DNA of 57,461 bases from Lachnospiraceae bacterium (GTDB taxonomy: Bacteria; Bacillota; Clostridia; Lachnospirales; Lachnospiraceae), in the NCBI GenBank assembly GCA_011960625.1, contig BLMJ01000052.1:1-57461 (forward strand). The letters run 5' to 3'. A model generated the notes under the pieces. The model saw nothing but the letters and a program-made list of their open reading frames with translations, did no database searches and was not told the DNA's origin. Below are positions 56,345 to 57,461 of the stretch, in pieces. The stretch's first letter is position 1. Every line of letters begins with the position of its first letter. The position numbers were made by a program, and so were the translations under genes.

Positions 56345-57346
56345 ATGAATATAACAAGTATCAGAGGTAAAAAAATACTCTTCTTTTCACCAGCTTTTTT
56401 TAATTATGAAAACATAATAGTGGAAAAAATGAGAGAAATGGGTGCAGAGGCAGATATGTATGATGTTCGCTCTGTAACTAGCTCATATAGCCGGGCGATA
56501 TTAAAAATTTTTCCTAATATCTTCAAAAAGAAAACGAAGAAATACTATGAGAAAATTATTGAGCAAAATAGAGGAAAAGACTATGATTTCATTCTTTTTG
56601 TGAAATGTGATATGACTCCAATTAGTATTTTGCGAAAAATGCATATAGAATATCCAAATGCAAAGATATGTTTGAATCTATGGGATTCTGTAGAAAATAT
56701 TCCTGGAATAACAGAAAAGTTTAAGTATTTTGATACACTCCACTCTTTTGATTTAAATGACTGTGAGAAATATTCTAATTTGAAATTTAGACCATTGTTC
56801 TTTTCGGATCAATTTAGAAAAGCAGAAAAACAGGATAAAGAATATAAGTATGATATCAGTTTCATAGGAACTATTCATTCGGATCGTTATGCTGTAATAA
56901 AGAAAATTCAGAAGATTATATCGGAAGATGGATTGAGAGGTTATTGGTTTCTTTATCTTCAAAGTAAATTTATTTATTGGTTTTATAGGGCAACAAAAAA
57001 AGAATTTAGAGGAATAAGACAAGAGAAATTTTCTTTTAATAAAATGTCAAGTACTGATATCGCGAAAGTCGTGGATGAGAGCAGAATAATCTTAGATATT
57101 CAACATCCCAGACAAACTGGGCTTACGATGCGTACTATTGAAATGATTGGTATGAATAAAAAGCTGATCACTACAAATGAATCAATAAAAAAATATGATT
57201 TTTATGATCCTCAAAATATCAATGTAGTAGGAAGAAAGAATATTGAGCTAGACTTAAAATTTTTAAATTCGGCATACAAACCTCTAAATAAAGATATTTA
57301 TGAAAAATATTCGCTGAAAAGTTGGATATTAGAAGTGTTAAATTAG
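56345..57346 (+). CDS. Glycosyltransferase, CgeB-like
   Basis: The 333-residue cytosolic protein has the layout of CgeB-type or related GT-B glycosyltransferases: N-terminal KKILFFSPAFFNYEN, a middle DISFIGTIHSDRYAVIKK strand-loop, and a C-terminal SRIILDIQHPRQTGLTMRTIEMIGMNKKLITTN segment that resembles the donor-binding end of the family. The gene is markedly AT-rich with A/T-ending codons, unlike the pilus or rpo regions. It probably adds a sugar to the growing repeat unit; donor and acceptor cannot be read from sequence. Confidence 0.75.
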   Translation: MNITSIRGKKILFFSPAFFNYENIIVEKMREMGAEADMYDVRSVTSSYSRAILKIFPNIFKKKTKKYYEKIIEQNRGKDYDFILFVKCDMTPISILRKMHIEYPNAKICLNLWDSVENIPGITEKFKYFDTLHSFDLNDCEKYSNLKFRPLFFSDQFRKAEKQDKEYKYDISFIGTIHSDRYAVIKKIQKIISEDGLRGYWFLYLQSKFIYWFYRATKKEFRGIRQEKFSFNKMSSTDIAKVVDESRIILDIQHPRQTGLTMRTIEMIGMNKKLITTNESIKKYDFYDPQNINVVGRKNIELDLKFLNSAYKPLNKDIYEKYSLKSWILEVLN

Positions 57347-57356
57347 GAGAGAAAAA

Positions 57357-57461
57357 GTGAGAAATAAATATTCGTTTTCAGAATTAATAAAAACTATATA
57401 TTCATTAGTTATTACTAAATTAACATATCCTCAAGCAAGATTGATTAGACGACCTGTATAT
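57357..57461 (+). CDS. Start of an acyltransferase-like gene, 3'-partial
   Basis: A GTG at 57357 with AGGAG upstream opens a frame running to the window edge (35 codons). The visible end KLTYPQARLIRRPVY resembles the N-terminus of hexapeptide-repeat capsule acetyltransferases ('...ARLIRxPxYIRGK'). The catalytic repeats are outside the window, so the call rests on this short similarity and on the glycan context. Confidence 0.5.
   Translation, partial: MRNKYSFSELIKTIYSLVITKLTYPQARLIRRPVY

Noticed and set aside
1-57461. tRNA, rRNA, insertion sequences, integrases or att sites
   Set aside because: None were recognised on either strand; no transposase-like ORF or long flanking repeats were seen.

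Overview
The window reads as chromosomal DNA of a low-to-medium GC anaerobic Firmicute, most likely a Lachnospiraceae-type Clostridium. The grounds are an 8-Cys clostridial ferredoxin, a murB-rapZ-whiA-HPr cluster, gdpP-rplI-dnaB, feoAAB with a Fur box, a LoaP-type NusG paralogue in a glycan locus, and Gram-positive style type IV pilus genes. All of this is read from sequence patterns; no database was searched.

Region 1 (1-18.7 kb, + strand) is a type IV pilus or pseudopilus locus. It opens with the 3' 9.3 kb of a giant GLUG-repeat surface protein (start outside the window). Then come three minor pilin-like genes, a major prepilin, a roughly 218-nt intergenic segment that folds as a large structured RNA, a pilin-like protein lacking a cleavage site, prepilin peptidase (pilD), platform protein (pilC), a fused PilM-PilN protein, PilO and the assembly ATPase PilB. 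No retraction ATPase (PilT) is present here.

Region 2 (18.7-30.7 kb) is mostly housekeeping. It holds a monocistronic ferredoxin, a small unknown gene overlapping dnaB tail to tail, the minus-strand gdpP-rplI-dnaB group, an orphan sugar-type binding lipoprotein with an internal 60-bp duplication, a CorC/CNNM membrane protein, murB-rapZ-whiA and an HPr paralogue without the phosphorylatable His (Crh-like), and a diacylglycerol-kinase family lipid kinase.

Region 3 (30.7-40 kb) is the rplJ-rplL and rpoB-rpoC block, with a good promoter, an L10 leader, an attenuator-like hairpin and intrinsic terminators.

Region 4 (40-46 kb) begins with an iron-uptake operon: an 80-aa HTH-only Fur-like protein, two FeoA, FeoB, and a FeoB-associated Cys-rich membrane peptide whose frame is interrupted by TGA. 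A perfect 24-bp inverted repeat containing Fur boxes flanks the operon promoter. An M24 peptidase, a small unknown protein and an HD-domain protein follow.

Region 5 (46-57.5 kb) is a capsule/exopolysaccharide locus. It has the CpsB-CpsC-CpsD phosphoregulatory module, an Ig-like membrane protein, an LCP glycopolymer ligase, a 43-aa membrane microprotein and a CapD-type dehydratase. After a 475-bp structured leader come LoaP, an AAA/PD-(D/E)XK protein and a visibly AT-richer variable part (phosphoglycosyl transferase, glycosyltransferase, start of an acyltransferase). Upstream of cpsB there are two promoters; one has a run of nine G inside its -35/-10 spacer, a candidate phase-variation switch.

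The signals most worth a second look are the structured RNA in the pilus locus, the G9 promoter spacer, the HTH-only Fur with its perfect operator palindrome, the in-frame TGA in the Feo-associated peptide, and the repeated RNA motif ahead of loaP.
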